64,000 bases of DNA from Amycolatopsis aidingensis (GCF_018885265.1 NZ_CP076538.1:744001-808000), one strand, 5' to 3'. Numbered from the stretch's first letter, positions 16,733 to 28,510 are shown. Made by a program: numbers and translations. The notes: generated by a model not told the origin, from the letters alone.

Positions 16733-17323
16733 ATGAGCACTCGCGAGCTGCTGGCGGAGCCGGAGCAGGTGCGCCGCGCGCTGTCCCCGCTGCGGCGCAG
16801 GCTGCTGGCCAGGCTGCGCACCCCCGCCTCGGCCGCCGAACTCGCCGCCGAACTGGAGCTGCCCCGGCAGCGCATCGGGTACCACCTGCGGCTACTGGAG
16901 GAGGCTGGGCTGGTCGAGCTGGCCGAGGAACGGCAACGGCGGGGATTCGTCGAACGGGTGCTGCGGGCCACCGCGGACGCCTTCCTGGTCGACCCGGCGG
17001 TGCTCGGCGGCACCGAGGAGCAGCGGGCGGGGGACCGGCACGCCGCGGAGCACCTGCTCGATGTGGCGGCGGGCGCCGTCCGTGACGTCGCGCGGATGCA
17101 GGCGGCCGCGGAGCGGGCGGGCCGCAGACTGCTCACCTTCACGGTGGAGACCGAGGTCCGGTTCGCCGCACCCGGTGATGTCCACCCGTTCACCGAGGCA
17201 CTCGCCGGCGCCATCGCCGAGGTGGTGGCCGAGTTCGACACCCCGGGCGGGCGCCCGTACCGGCTGCTCGGTGCCGGGCATCCCGCCGCACGGCAGGAGG
17301 ATTCCGATGACCGGAGACAGTGA
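16733..17323 (+). CDS. ArsR-like winged-helix regulator
   Basis: A 196-residue regulator. Residues about 10-75 form a winged helix of the ArsR/HTH_20 kind (LAAELELPRQRIGYHLRLLE as recognition region), and the remainder is a helical/beta domain of unknown ligand. No metal-binding Cys motif is present, so it is not a classical arsenic or zinc sensor. It overlaps the SRPBCC gene by 17 bp, the common ArsR plus AHSA1/SRPBCC pairing in actinomycetes, and both probably form an autoregulated operon from the palindrome just upstream. Confidence 0.82.
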   Translation: MSTRELLAEPEQVRRALSPLRRRLLARLRTPASAAELAAELELPRQRIGYHLRLLEEAGLVELAEERQRRGFVERVLRATADAFLVDPAVLGGTEEQRAGDRHAAEHLLDVAAGAVRDVARMQAAAERAGRRLLTFTVETEVRFAAPGDVHPFTEALAGAIAEVVAEFDTPGGRPYRLLGAGHPAARQEDSDDRRQ

Positions 17324-18032
17324 GGCCCCACATGTCGAGGTGACCATCGCCGCGCCGCCGGAACGGGTCTGGCGGGCACTGCGCGATCCCGACCTGATCC
17401 GCCGCTGGCACGGCTGGGACGGCGATGGTCTCGAGGACGAGGTGCGAGCGATCTATGTGGACGGTGTCACCGAGGAGATCGAGCGGCAGGCACTGACCTT
17501 CGGCGGCCACGACCGGTTCAGCCTGCATACCGCGGCCGACGGCGGCACCGTCGTCCGGCTCACCAGGGCACCGCGGGGCGCCGATCCGGACTGGGACGCC
17601 TACTACGAGGACACCGGCGAGGGCTGGATCACCTTCCTGGTGCAGCTGCGTTTCGCGCTGGAGCGGCAGGCGCTCGCCGAGCGGCGCACGCTGATGCTGC
17701 AGGGCAGGCTGGCTGGCGAGGGACACCCGGCGGATGAGCTCGGTCTCGCCGAGGCGGGCACGCTGCCGCTCGGTTCCCGCTACCGCGCCACCCTGCCGAC
17801 CGGGGACGAGTTCCATGGCGAGGTGTACGCCCGCACCGAGAACCAGCGAGTGTTTACAGTGGACAGTCTGGGGGAGGGGTTGCTGGTGGTGGTGCGCCAG
17901 CCGGTCACCGTGGATCGCCCGCATGGCGGGGCGCAGGTGGTGCTCACCGCGTACCACACCCCCGCCGGGGAGTTCGCCGAGCTGGCTGACCGCTGGCGGG
18001 AATGGTGGTCGGGCGCGCTGATCGAACCCTGA
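17307..18032 (+). CDS. SRPBCC/AHSA1-like domain protein
   Basis: Cytoplasmic 241-residue protein with an START-like ligand-binding fold: VEVTIAAPPERVWRALRDPD at the N-terminus is the AHSA1 signature, and the SRPBCC core extends to about residue 130; the C-terminal ~100 residues contain a second similar half. ATG 17307 follows GGCAGGAGG. Function is unknown; the family binds hydrophobic ligands or assists chaperones. It is translationally coupled to the ArsR-like gene, which implies its level is set by that regulator. Confidence 0.78.
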   Translation: MTGDSEAPHVEVTIAAPPERVWRALRDPDLIRRWHGWDGDGLEDEVRAIYVDGVTEEIERQALTFGGHDRFSLHTAADGGTVVRLTRAPRGADPDWDAYYEDTGEGWITFLVQLRFALERQALAERRTLMLQGRLAGEGHPADELGLAEAGTLPLGSRYRATLPTGDEFHGEVYARTENQRVFTVDSLGEGLLVVVRQPVTVDRPHGGAQVVLTAYHTPAGEFAELADRWREWWSGALIEP

Positions 18033-18996
18033 TTGCCCTTGCGGAACTGAGCAGTTTGAAAGAGGCGCCCGCGTACCGCTCAGCCCTACCGTGATTCGGC
18101 CAGAGTTCCGGCCGTTCACCCCCGTCACGGAGGGCTTGATGACAACAATTCAACAGGAACCGGCAGGCACCCGGCAGGTCTTCGGCGAGGGGCCGTATCC
18201 CGAACACCGGATGCGGCTCCTGCTTTTGTCCTTGCTTGCCGGGTTCCTGCTTACCGTGGTCTGGTCCGCGGCGTTCGTGGACCGGGTCATCGGCGACAGC
18301 GTGGCCAACACCCTGCTCGGTTACGACGTGAAGGAAACCCCGATCCCCGGGATGCTCACCGGCACCCTGTTCGCCTTTGTCTCCGGGCTGGCAGGCACCT
18401 TCACCGCATGCAACATCGCGGCGTTCGGCGCCGTCGCGCCGCTGGTCGGCAGGGAGGCCACCGGCCTGCGGCGGCTCGGGCAGACGTTGCGGCCGCTCGG
18501 CTGGATCTCGGTGGGCATGCTCAGCGTATCGGCGGTCTACGGCGTGATCGTCGCGCTGGTGGGCACCGGGATGCCGCAGTTCTCCACCGCCCCGCACGGC
18601 GGCGGCCTTTCCCCGCGCATCATCCAGGCGATGGTCGTGTTCGGCATCATCGGGCTGGCCATGCTGCTGCTCGGGCTGATCGCGCTCGGCGTCATCCGCA
18701 ACCCACTGGCGAGGTTCACCGCCCGCCACCCGCAGGCCCCGCTGGTGGTGATCGGGGCGTTGATCGGCGGATTCCTGATCGGACGGCCGTTCCCGCTGTT
18801 CCGGATCATGTTCCGGGACGCGGCCGAGAGCGGGAACGTGCTCTACGGTGCGGGCGCGTTCATGCTGCAGTCGGTGGGCAACATCGTGGTGATGTCCCTG
18901 CTGTTCCTGCTGCTGGTGCACGGTACCCGGGGCCGGTTGCAGCGCTGGATGACGGCGAAGCCGGGCAGGCTGGCCGCGGTGACCGCGGTGGGTTTC

Positions 18997-21336
<2,340 letters not shown>

Positions 21337-21384
21337 GGTCACGCCCAAGGTAGTCGTTCCCAGGGCCGAGGCGGTTCCCCGCGC

Positions 21385-21951
21385 TCAGCCCGCACCGTTG
21401 TCGGCTTCCCGATCCGCGGCAAGTAAATCCTCCCTGGCCCGCGCCACCCTGGACCGGATGGTGCCCACCGGCACCCCGCACACCTGCGCGGCGTCCTGAT
21501 AGGACATGCCGAGCACCTGGGTGAGCACCAGCACCTCGCGCCGTTGCTCGTCCAGCCCGGCCAGCAGCATCCGCAGCTCGACCAGGTCCTCGAACCCGGT
21601 GGTGGCGCGCGCGGCACCCCGCTCGGCTGCGGCCTCCCAGTCGGCCTCGGCCAGGCGGGGCCGGGCCGAGGCCGAGCGGATCTGGTCCACCGCCACCCGC
21701 CTGGCGATGGCCAGCACCCAGGTCCGGGAGGAAGACCGGCCGGCGAACCGGGGGAGGCTGGACAGCGCGCGCAGGTAGGTCTCCTGCGCGAGGTCGTCGG
21801 CCGAGCGCACATCCACCAGATGCGCCAGGAACCGCCAGACGTCGGCCTGGGTCGCCCGGATCCACGCCTCCAGCGCGGCCCGGTCGCCCCGGCCCGCGGC
21901 GAGCGCCAGCCCGGTCACCCGCTCGTCATCGGCGTTGCGTGGACTGGACAC
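21385..21951 (-). CDS. ECF RNA polymerase sigma factor (SigC-like)
   Basis: Alternative sigma factor of 188 residues with region 2 (about 25-95; DVRSADDLAQETYLRAL and the -10-reading TWVLAIARRVAVDQIR) and region 4 (about 130-180; LGMSYQDAAQVCGVPVGTIR helix-turn-helix). Sequence and the tie to copper genes recall mycobacterial SigC, which directs copper-acquisition genes; that identification is tentative. It is divergent, 63 bp, from a zinc-finger membrane protein that is its likely anti-sigma factor, and upstream of the copper ATPase in the same direction. Confidence 0.87.
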   Translation of the reverse strand: MSSPRNADDERVTGLALAAGRGDRAALEAWIRATQADVWRFLAHLVDVRSADDLAQETYLRALSSLPRFAGRSSSRTWVLAIARRVAVDQIRSASARPRLAEADWEAAAERGAARATTGFEDLVELRMLLAGLDEQRREVLVLTQVLGMSYQDAAQVCGVPVGTIRSRVARAREDLLAADREADNGAG

Positions 21952-22014
21952 ATAAGCAGGCTAATACACCCGACCTGCGGGAACTCCACGGCGGTTCGGC
22001 GCGACCAACAGGGT

Positions 22015-22755
22015 GTGAACTGTGACCTCTGCCGCGAAGCGTTGTCCGCGAGGATCGACGGCGAGCAGGAGCCGGTACCGCCGGAGACCGTGGACCGGCA
22101 CCTGGACGGCTGCGCCTGGTGCCGGTCCTGGCAGGCCAGGGCCGAGCGCCTGCGCCGGTCCACCTCGCTGCATCCGGCCCCCGCTGTGCCCGATCTCACC
22201 GCCACCATCCTGCGGCGTGCCCAGTTGCCGTCCCGGCGGCCCTGGGTGCTGCGGGCCGTGCTGGGCGTGGTCGCCGTGGCGCAGAGCACCCTCGGCGGGG
22301 CACAGCTGCTCGGGCTGGCCAACGGAATGCACGCGGGTCATGACACCGGGTACATGTTCGGCCACCTGACCAGGGAAAGCGCGGCCTGGAACCTGGCCGT
22401 CGGCATCGGCCTCGGCTGGGCGGCGCTGCGCCCGCGGGTGGCCGCAGGGCAGTTACCGGTGCTCACCGGGTTCGTACTGGTGCTGGCCGGGGCCTCGGTC
22501 GCCGACCTGCTCGGCGCGGCGGTGACCGTGGAACGGGTGCTGTCGCACGGCCTGGTGGTGGTCGGGCTGGTGCTGCTCTACCTGGTGTACCGGCAGGACC
22601 GGCGGCACGGCAGGCCGAGCCCGGCTACCGGCGAGGCGCTACCGGCCGAGGAGGATCCCGCCGCCGCGGACCGGGCCGAATGGGAGCCCGCCGACCAGGA
22701 GTCCGGCGGACGAAGGCGGTTCCCCCGTCCAGCCAGCCGCCACCGTGTGGCCTAG
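22015..22755 (+). CDS. Zinc-finger (zf-HC2) membrane protein, candidate anti-sigma factor
   Basis: A 246-residue protein starting at GTG 22015. The first ~40 residues form an anti-sigma zinc-finger: an early Cys pair (NCDLC) and the HLDGCAWC motif (HxxxCxxC). Four hydrophobic segments follow (about 80-185), then a polar tail. This layout fits ECF anti-sigma factors that hold the sigma factor at the membrane. It is divergent from the ECF sigma gene rather than downstream of it. A GMHAGHD loop rich in His/Met between the first helices could be a metal-sensing patch. Its stop codon interlocks with that of the CopD-CtaG gene (CTAG at 22752-22755). Confidence 0.78.
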   Translation: MNCDLCREALSARIDGEQEPVPPETVDRHLDGCAWCRSWQARAERLRRSTSLHPAPAVPDLTATILRRAQLPSRRPWVLRAVLGVVAVAQSTLGGAQLLGLANGMHAGHDTGYMFGHLTRESAAWNLAVGIGLGWAALRPRVAAGQLPVLTGFVLVLAGASVADLLGAAVTVERVLSHGLVVVGLVLLYLVYRQDRRHGRPSPATGEALPAEEDPAAADRAEWEPADQESGGRRRFPRPASRHRVA

Positions 22756-24686
22756 CGGCGTTCGCGTTCGGCGAGTTTGGCCAGCATCGCGTTGTAGGCG
22801 GCCAGGTCGTCGTCCCCGGTGCGGTCGGTGCGCACCGCCTCCCGCTCGTCGTGCCGGGCCCACTGCGCCAGTAGCGCGATCACCACGATGATCAGGGGAA
22901 TCTCCCCGGTCGCCCAGGCGATGCCGCCACCGAGCCGCTGGTCGGCCAGCAGGTCCCCCATCCACGGCAGGGAGAGGTAACGGTAGAAGGTCTCCGCGAT
23001 CACCGTCTGCTTGTTCATCAGGATCACGCCGAAGAAGGCGTGGAACGGCATCGCGGCGAACAACATGCCCAGCTTCGCCAGGTGCGGCATGCTGCGCGGC
23101 GCCGGGTCGATCCCGATCACCAGCCAGTAGAACAGGTACCCGACCACCAGGAAGTGCACGTTCATCAGCTGGTGGCCCCAGTGGTACAGCATGGCGTCGC
23201 CGAACAGGGACGAGAAGTACAGCGCGTAGTACGAGCCGACGAACAGCACCGAGACCACCAGCGGGTGGGTGAGCATCCTGGCCACCCTGGAGTGGATCAG
23301 CGCGACCAGCCACTCCCGCAGGCCCGCCGGGTTCCCCCTGCCAGCGACCGGGAGCGCGCGGAAGGCGAGGGTGATCGGCCCGGCCAGCGCCAGCAGCACC
23401 GGCGCCAGCATGTTCAGGGTCATGTGGACGATCATGTGCAGGCTGAACGAGCCGGGGGAGTACTTGCCAAGCCCGGAGGATGTCGCCACCAGTACCGCGG
23501 CCCAGCCGCACAGCCACGCCGCCGTGCGCCCCACCGGCCAGCGGTCGCCCCGGCCGCGCAGCTTCCGCACGCCGAGCAGGTAGCAGGCCACGGCCAGCAC
23601 GGACACGGTGCCGAGAACGAGGTCGAACCGCCAGTCCAGGGCCAGGATCGCGGCGGTCGGCGACAGCGGCAGCTCGTAGCCGAGGATGGTGTTCAGCACC
23701 GAGGGCGCGGCGTTCAGCAGCGCGGGCGGCGGGATATGCGCCAGGCCGACCGATGCGCCGATGGTGAGCCCGAGCAGCGCCAGCTCGGCGATGGCCAGCC
23801 TGCCCCCGTGCGCGGCGAACCGCTTGCGCGCCAGCAGGCCGACCGCGCCCAGCGCGCACAGCAGCACCGCCTTGGCCACGGTGAGCAGGCCGTAGCCGGT
23901 GCTGGTCAGCCCCTCCGGGGTGGCCGCGGTGAGCCCGTTGACGATTCCGGAGAGCGCAAGGGTCACCCAGCAGATCGTGGCCAGGGTGCGGTACCGGCGG
24001 ACCGCCAGCTCCCGGTACGCCCCCTTGCGCCGCAGGTGGGCGAGCAGCGCGACCAGGGTGCCGATCCACAGCGCGGCGGCGACCACATGCCAGAGCAGGC
24101 TGTTGGTGGCCACGTCGTGCCAGGCGCCGGAGGCCGTGTGCCCGGACACCGCAGGCGGCAGCAGGGCGAACACCGCCACCGCGAACAGCAGCACGGTGGA
24201 CAGCCAGCCGAGGACGAACCGCGCCGCCACCGCGACCACCGCGACCAGCACGCAGCTCACCAGCCACGCCTTGGGTTCCTCGATGGCCTCGACGTTGCCG
24301 AGCAGCTTGGCCGGGCTCAGTACCGCGCTCACCGGCTTGCCCACCGAGTCCGCCGCGTCGAACACCACCAGAGCCGCGGCGGCGCAGGCCCACCCGATGG
24401 CGGCCGCCCCCGCCGTGCGCAGGGCCGCGTACCCGTCGGCGGCCAGCCACCCGGAGCGCTGTGCCGGGGTCAGGAAGGCTGCGAAGGCAAGCGATCCGAC
24501 GCAGAGTGCCCCGGTGACGTCCACCACCAGCCGCAGCAGGGTGGTGCCCAGCGAGGTGAACCTCCCGGGGTCGCCGTTGCCGAGCGGGAGGTATCCGGCC
24601 TCGCCGACCAGCACGGTCAGCACGACGACCACCACGGCGGCCGGCGCGAGCAGGGCCAGGATCGGCCTGCGAAGGTTGCTACCCAT
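22752..24686 (-). CDS. CopD-CtaG fusion: copper resistance / cytochrome oxidase assembly membrane protein
   Basis: Large membrane protein of 644 residues with about 15 hydrophobic segments. The N-terminal half is CopD-like (copper uptake/resistance; includes the HVVAAALWIGTLVAL segment near 200), and the C-terminal half is the caa3_CtaG domain (HMIVHMTLNMLAPVLLALAG near 425, then MNVHFLVVGYLFYW and MPFHAFFGVILMN), with many His and Met that can carry copper. Such fusions are found in mycobacteria and relatives. ATG 24686 is preferred to GTG 24692. It probably moves copper to or from the extracytoplasmic side for cytochrome oxidase; it ends head-on with the anti-sigma candidate. Confidence 0.85.
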   Translation of the reverse strand: MGSNLRRPILALLAPAAVVVVVLTVLVGEAGYLPLGNGDPGRFTSLGTTLLRLVVDVTGALCVGSLAFAAFLTPAQRSGWLAADGYAALRTAGAAAIGWACAAAALVVFDAADSVGKPVSAVLSPAKLLGNVEAIEEPKAWLVSCVLVAVVAVAARFVLGWLSTVLLFAVAVFALLPPAVSGHTASGAWHDVATNSLLWHVVAAALWIGTLVALLAHLRRKGAYRELAVRRYRTLATICWVTLALSGIVNGLTAATPEGLTSTGYGLLTVAKAVLLCALGAVGLLARKRFAAHGGRLAIAELALLGLTIGASVGLAHIPPPALLNAAPSVLNTILGYELPLSPTAAILALDWRFDLVLGTVSVLAVACYLLGVRKLRGRGDRWPVGRTAAWLCGWAAVLVATSSGLGKYSPGSFSLHMIVHMTLNMLAPVLLALAGPITLAFRALPVAGRGNPAGLREWLVALIHSRVARMLTHPLVVSVLFVGSYYALYFSSLFGDAMLYHWGHQLMNVHFLVVGYLFYWLVIGIDPAPRSMPHLAKLGMLFAAMPFHAFFGVILMNKQTVIAETFYRYLSLPWMGDLLADQRLGGGIAWATGEIPLIIVVIALLAQWARHDEREAVRTDRTGDDDLAAYNAMLAKLAERERR

Positions 24687-24733
24687 GACCACGAGTCTGC
24701 GCCAGCCGGCTCCCTTACCCCGCGGCGGGTAGG

Positions 24734-24816
24734 GCCCTGAACGTGGCTTTCCGGACGTTGGAGGTCGCGAACGTGGCGTTCGAGACGTCAGACTTCCCGA
24801 AAGTGCCGTTCAGGGC
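24734..24816. repeat. 83-bp palindromic intergenic element, copy 1
   Basis: Begins GCCCTGAACGTGGC and ends GCCGTTCAGGGC, so its termini are inverted repeats. The interior has two more related words (CGAACGTGGCGTTCGAGACGT and CGAAAGTGCCGTT). A second element of exactly the same length and the same first 26 bases lies at 46752-46834. Here it sits between the divergent CopD-CtaG and serine-hydrolase genes. Size, structure and location fit a REP/MITE-like dispersed element. Confidence 0.75.
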
Positions 24817-24891
24817 TTTCAGACCAGGGGATGAGGAGGGTGCGGCCTCGGTCCGATGTGCGGGCCCGCGGGGCGCGGCAGCGTTGCGGGC

Positions 24892-26016
24892 ATGAGATTG
24901 CTTCGAACCTGCGGCGCCGTACTGCTCGCCGCCGTGCTCATGGTCACAGCCGCTCCCGCCTCCGCCGAGCAGGCGGAACGCCTTCCCCGCAGGCAACTTC
25001 AGGCCGAACTGGAGAAACTCGTCGACTCCGGCGAGGCGACCGCCGCGCTGCTGCGGGTCAGCCAGGGGTGGCGGCACTGGTCCACCGCGGCCGGGGTGCG
25101 CGACCTGGAGTCCCGCCGCCCTGCCCGCCGGGACGGGAAGTTCCGGATCGCCAGCACCACCAAGACCTTCACCGCAACCGTGGTGCTGCAACTGGTGGAC
25201 GAGGGCCGGGTCGCACTGGACGCCCCGGTGGAACGCTACCTGCCGGGGCTGGTGCCGAACGGCGCGAACATCACCGTGCGGCAGGTGCTCAACCACACCA
25301 GCGGGCTGGACGACTTCGCCAGCCACCCCGGCTACGAGGCGTGGAACTACGCCGCGCTGCAACACACCTATACGCCGCGGGAGGTGCTGGAGTTCGCGTT
25401 CAGCCATCCGCCGCTGTTCCCGCCGGGGCAGGGGTGGGACTACTCCAACACGAATTACGTGCTGGCAGGCCAGCTGGTCGAGGCGGTGACAGGGAACTCG
25501 TGGGCCGCCGAGGTCCGGCACCGGATCCTGTGGCCGCTCGGGCTGTGGGGCACCACCCTGCCCGGCACCGCCAAGCGGATCCCGGAGCCGTACGCGCACG
25601 GGTACATGGAGGTTCCGCCCGCGGAGGGGCAGCCGCCGGAGCTGATCGACGTCTCGCACATCAACCCCTCGATGATCAGCTCCGCGGGCGAGATCATCTC
25701 CACCACCGCCGATCTCGATCGGTTCTTCGGCGCGCTGCTCGATGGGCGGCTGCTGAGCGCGCGTTCCCTTGCCGAGATGCGCACCCCGGCCGAGCACAGC
25801 CCACCGCAACTGCGCTACGGGCTCGGCCTGCACGCCACGCCGCTGTCCTGCGGGGTGACCGTCTGGGGGCACAACGGCGGTGCGCTGGGCTACACCACGA
25901 TCGCCGGCCGCTCCGCCGACGGGCGGCAGCTCACCCTCTCGGTGAACCCGTACCGGGACAACCTCCCCGGCGAGCCGATCACCCGGATCGGCGAGCTGGT
26001 GTTCTGCCCGCGGTGA
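24892..26016 (+). CDS. Exported serine beta-lactamase-fold hydrolase
   Basis: A 374-residue member of the class C beta-lactamase / DD-peptidase family (PF00144). The signal peptide ends near residue 25 (PASAEQ). Catalytic Ser88 and Lys91 lie in IASTTKTFTA, the second element is YSNTN (near residue 183) and the KTG-equivalent is HNGGALGY (near 327). Such proteins include D-alanyl-D-alanine carboxypeptidases and esterases; a resistance role should not be assumed. ATG 24892 has no clear ribosome-binding site. It stands alone, with the 83-bp repeat upstream. Confidence 0.83.
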   Translation: MRLLRTCGAVLLAAVLMVTAAPASAEQAERLPRRQLQAELEKLVDSGEATAALLRVSQGWRHWSTAAGVRDLESRRPARRDGKFRIASTTKTFTATVVLQLVDEGRVALDAPVERYLPGLVPNGANITVRQVLNHTSGLDDFASHPGYEAWNYAALQHTYTPREVLEFAFSHPPLFPPGQGWDYSNTNYVLAGQLVEAVTGNSWAAEVRHRILWPLGLWGTTLPGTAKRIPEPYAHGYMEVPPAEGQPPELIDVSHINPSMISSAGEIISTTADLDRFFGALLDGRLLSARSLAEMRTPAEHSPPQLRYGLGLHATPLSCGVTVWGHNGGALGYTTIAGRSADGRQLTLSVNPYRDNLPGEPITRIGELVFCPR

Positions 26017-26090
26017 GCCGGGTGTGAATGTGGTGGGAGCGGGTATCCGGGGCCGCGGAAACCGCGATAGCAGGCGATAGGAGGATCGCG

Positions 26091-26585
26091 ATGTCGCGTC
26101 CGCAGGACCACCCGCTCCCACCGCAGGACATCGGGGCCTATACCGCGCGCAGGCCGATCCAGCGGGTGGCGGTTTCGGCCTCGGCGGTGCTCCTGCTGCT
26201 CGGTGGGCTGGGTTTCGTGCCCGGGGTCACCACCGGTTACGCCACCATGGCCTTCGCCGGGCCGGACTCCGGCGCGCTGCTGTTCGGGGTGTTCGCCGTT
26301 TCGGTGCTGCACAACCTGGTGCACCTTGCCGTCGGCGCCATCGGCCTCGCGCTGGCCGGGACGGCTACCGGGGCCCGCGCCTTCCTGCTCGGCGGCGGCG
26401 TGCTGTTCCTGGCACTGGGCTGCTACGGGCTGCTGGCGCCGCGGGACTCGGCGGCCAACCTGCTGCCGCTGAACGCGGCGGCAGACCTGCTGCACCTCGG
26501 CCTCGCCGCCGGGCTGGTCACACTGGGTGTGCTGTTCGGGCGCAGGCTGGCCTACACCCCGACCGCACCCCGCTCAGACGGGTGA
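26091..26585 (+). CDS. DUF4383 membrane protein
   Basis: Small 164-residue membrane protein with four helices and the family features: RPIQRVAVSASAVLLLLGGL at the start, VLHNLVHLAVG in the middle and NAAADLLHLGLA near the end. DUF4383 proteins are common in actinomycetes and without known function. ATG 26091 follows AGGAGG at 26080-26085. It is probably transcribed on its own; 74 bp separate it from the serine hydrolase. Confidence 0.78.
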   Translation: MSRPQDHPLPPQDIGAYTARRPIQRVAVSASAVLLLLGGLGFVPGVTTGYATMAFAGPDSGALLFGVFAVSVLHNLVHLAVGAIGLALAGTATGARAFLLGGGVLFLALGCYGLLAPRDSAANLLPLNAAADLLHLGLAAGLVTLGVLFGRRLAYTPTAPRSDG

Positions 26586-26648
26586 GTCTGGTAAGTAGTC
26601 TTATCCAATATCTGTCGTGATCGGGGTCACCGGCTTACACTCCGGTGC

Positions 26649-27632
26649 ATGAAAACGATCAGAGGTGCGACCATTGCCGTTCTGGCCTCGATCTCGCTGG
26701 TGCTAGCCGGTTCCCCGGCCGCGACCGCGCAGACCCCGTCAGGGCCGCCACTGGAAACCCCGAAGTCCAAACTGGACGCCGCCCTGCACTGCGCGGAAGG
26801 CGTCGAGGGCGCCACCGTGAACCCGGTGCTTTTCGTTCCGGGAACCACCGCCGAGGGCGGGGAGAACTTCGCCTGGAACTACGTCACCGCGTTGCGGAAC
26901 GAGGGATTCCCCGCCTGCTGGGTGAACTATCCCTACCGCGGCTGGCGGGACATGCAGACCTCATCGGAGTACGTGGTGCACGCGATCCGGACGATGCACG
27001 AGCGCAGCGGGCGTAAGGTGTCCACCATCGGGCACAGCCAGGGCGGCCTGCATCCGGCGTGGGTGACCCGGTTCTGGCCGGATATCGCCGGGATGCTGGA
27101 CGACGCGATCAGCTTCGGTTCGCCCTTCCACGGCTCCACGGTGGCGAGCCTGTACTGCGGGGTGCTGAACCTGTTCCCCACCGGCTGCCAGGAGTCGTTC
27201 TGGCAGTTCACCAAGGACTCCAACTGGTCCAGGGCGCTGAACGCGGAGCCGATGCCGGAAGGTCCCGCGTTCACCTCCGTCTACACGAACTTCGACGAGT
27301 TCGCCACGCCGGGCAAGGCGGCCAGCAGGCTGGACGGTGCTGCGCATATCGGCGTGCAGGACATCTGCCCCGGCCGGTTCGCCGAGCACTTCACCCTGGT
27401 GGTGGACGCGGTGCCGTACGCGCTCACCCTGGACGCGCTCCGGCACGACGGCCCAGCCGATCCGGCGCGTATCGACAAATCGGTGTGTGGCAAGGGATTC
27501 ATGCCGCTGGACTGGCCCGGCTTCGCCGGGACCGTTCCGGACCTGCTGTCGTTGCCGGTGAAGGCCTGGTTGCAGAGCCCGCCGTGGACCTGGGTGCGCG
27601 CGGAGCCGCCGCTGCGGGACTACGCGCGCTGA
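26649..27632 (+). CDS. Secreted lipase, alpha/beta hydrolase
   Basis: Exported esterase/lipase of 327 residues. The signal peptide ends near residue 28 (ATAQTP). VLFVPGTTAEGGENFAWNY supplies the oxyanion-hole strand-loop, and the nucleophile Ser lies in TIGHSQGGLHPAW (near residue 130); SFGSPFHGS follows. The pattern resembles lipases related to Candida antarctica lipase B found in actinomycetes. Cys pairs in the mature region suggest disulfides. Likely substrates are acylglycerols or other esters; no gene next to it narrows this. Confidence 0.82.
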   Translation: MKTIRGATIAVLASISLVLAGSPAATAQTPSGPPLETPKSKLDAALHCAEGVEGATVNPVLFVPGTTAEGGENFAWNYVTALRNEGFPACWVNYPYRGWRDMQTSSEYVVHAIRTMHERSGRKVSTIGHSQGGLHPAWVTRFWPDIAGMLDDAISFGSPFHGSTVASLYCGVLNLFPTGCQESFWQFTKDSNWSRALNAEPMPEGPAFTSVYTNFDEFATPGKAASRLDGAAHIGVQDICPGRFAEHFTLVVDAVPYALTLDALRHDGPADPARIDKSVCGKGFMPLDWPGFAGTVPDLLSLPVKAWLQSPPWTWVRAEPPLRDYAR

Positions 27633-27727
27633 AACCGGTAGCGCCCGGCGAGGCGTACCGTCCCGGCCCGGTGCCGCGTGCGAGACTGTCCGCCGGTTTT
27701 CGCGGACGTACTGGGGGAACAGCACGC

Positions 27728-28510
27728 ATGATGGGTCGCACGCACGCCCTCACCGGCTGGTGCGCCGGACTGGCCGTGGCACCACTCGCCGGCGCGGGTT
27801 CGCTCGCGCAGGCGGTGGTGTTCGCGGCCACCACCGCCGGGTTCGCGTTGTTGCCGGACCTCGATCATCCCGGTGCGCGGGCCTCGAAACTGCTCGGCCC
27901 GGTAACCGGGGCGTTGTCCTGGTTGCTGCGCAAGGCATCCGGGGCGCTGTACTCGGTCACCAAGGGGCCGCGGGACGAGAACGGCAAGGGGACCCACCGG
28001 CATCTTTCGCACACCGTGCTGTTCGCCGCCGCGCTCGGCGGGCTGACCGCGCTCGGCACCGAGACCGGCGGCGGCTGGGCGGTGGCCGGGGTGGTGCTGT
28101 TCGGCCTGCTGCTGGCCGAGGACGCGCTGGGGGACTGGCTGCTGCCGGTCGGCGGGGCAGCGGTGATCCTGTGGGCCTACCAGACCCCCGATGTGCTGGG
28201 GCAGCTCGACGCGGTGTCCGGCTGGCTCGGTATCGCCGTGGCCGTCGGCTGTTTCACGCACTGCCTCGGCGACGCGCTCACCGAGTCCGGTTGCCCGTTC
28301 CTGTTCCCGCTGCCGATTGCCGGGGAGACCTGGTACGAGCTACGGCCGCCGAGCTGGTTGCGGTTCCGTACCGGGAAGAAGGTGGAGAACGCGCTGATCT
28401 TCCCGGTGTTCAGCGTGCTGGCCGTGCTGCTGGTGCCCGGGGTCTGGGACCTGCTGGCGGACCTGGTGAACCGGCTATTCACCGACTCGACCGTGGAGGC
28501 CACCCGCTAG
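27728..28510 (+). CDS. YdjM-like metal-dependent membrane hydrolase (PF04307)
   Basis: A 260-residue membrane protein with the family start MMGRTHALTGWCAGL, the DLDHPGARASKLLGP motif and THRHLSHTVLFAA, where conserved His and Asp would bind a metal, plus a later CLGDALTESGCPFLFP segment. Members are annotated as membrane-bound metal-dependent hydrolases; in E. coli YdjM is LexA-regulated. ATG 27728 is followed directly by a second ATG. The stop codon interlocks with that of the opposing methyltransferase gene as CTAG. Confidence 0.8.
   Translation: MMGRTHALTGWCAGLAVAPLAGAGSLAQAVVFAATTAGFALLPDLDHPGARASKLLGPVTGALSWLLRKASGALYSVTKGPRDENGKGTHRHLSHTVLFAAALGGLTALGTETGGGWAVAGVVLFGLLLAEDALGDWLLPVGGAAVILWAYQTPDVLGQLDAVSGWLGIAVAVGCFTHCLGDALTESGCPFLFPLPIAGETWYELRPPSWLRFRTGKKVENALIFPVFSVLAVLLVPGVWDLLADLVNRLFTDSTVEATR

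Noticed and set aside
21979..22010. Possible ECF promoter (GGGAAC) before the zf-HC2 gene
   Set aside because: A GGGAAC word is present in the sigma/anti-sigma gap, but no convincing -10 partner at the right distance could be seen.
24892..26016. Antibiotic-resistance beta-lactamase
   Set aside because: The motifs (SxxK, YxN, HxG) define the broad PF00144 family; nothing specific to AmpC-type resistance enzymes is visible, so only a generic hydrolase is called.
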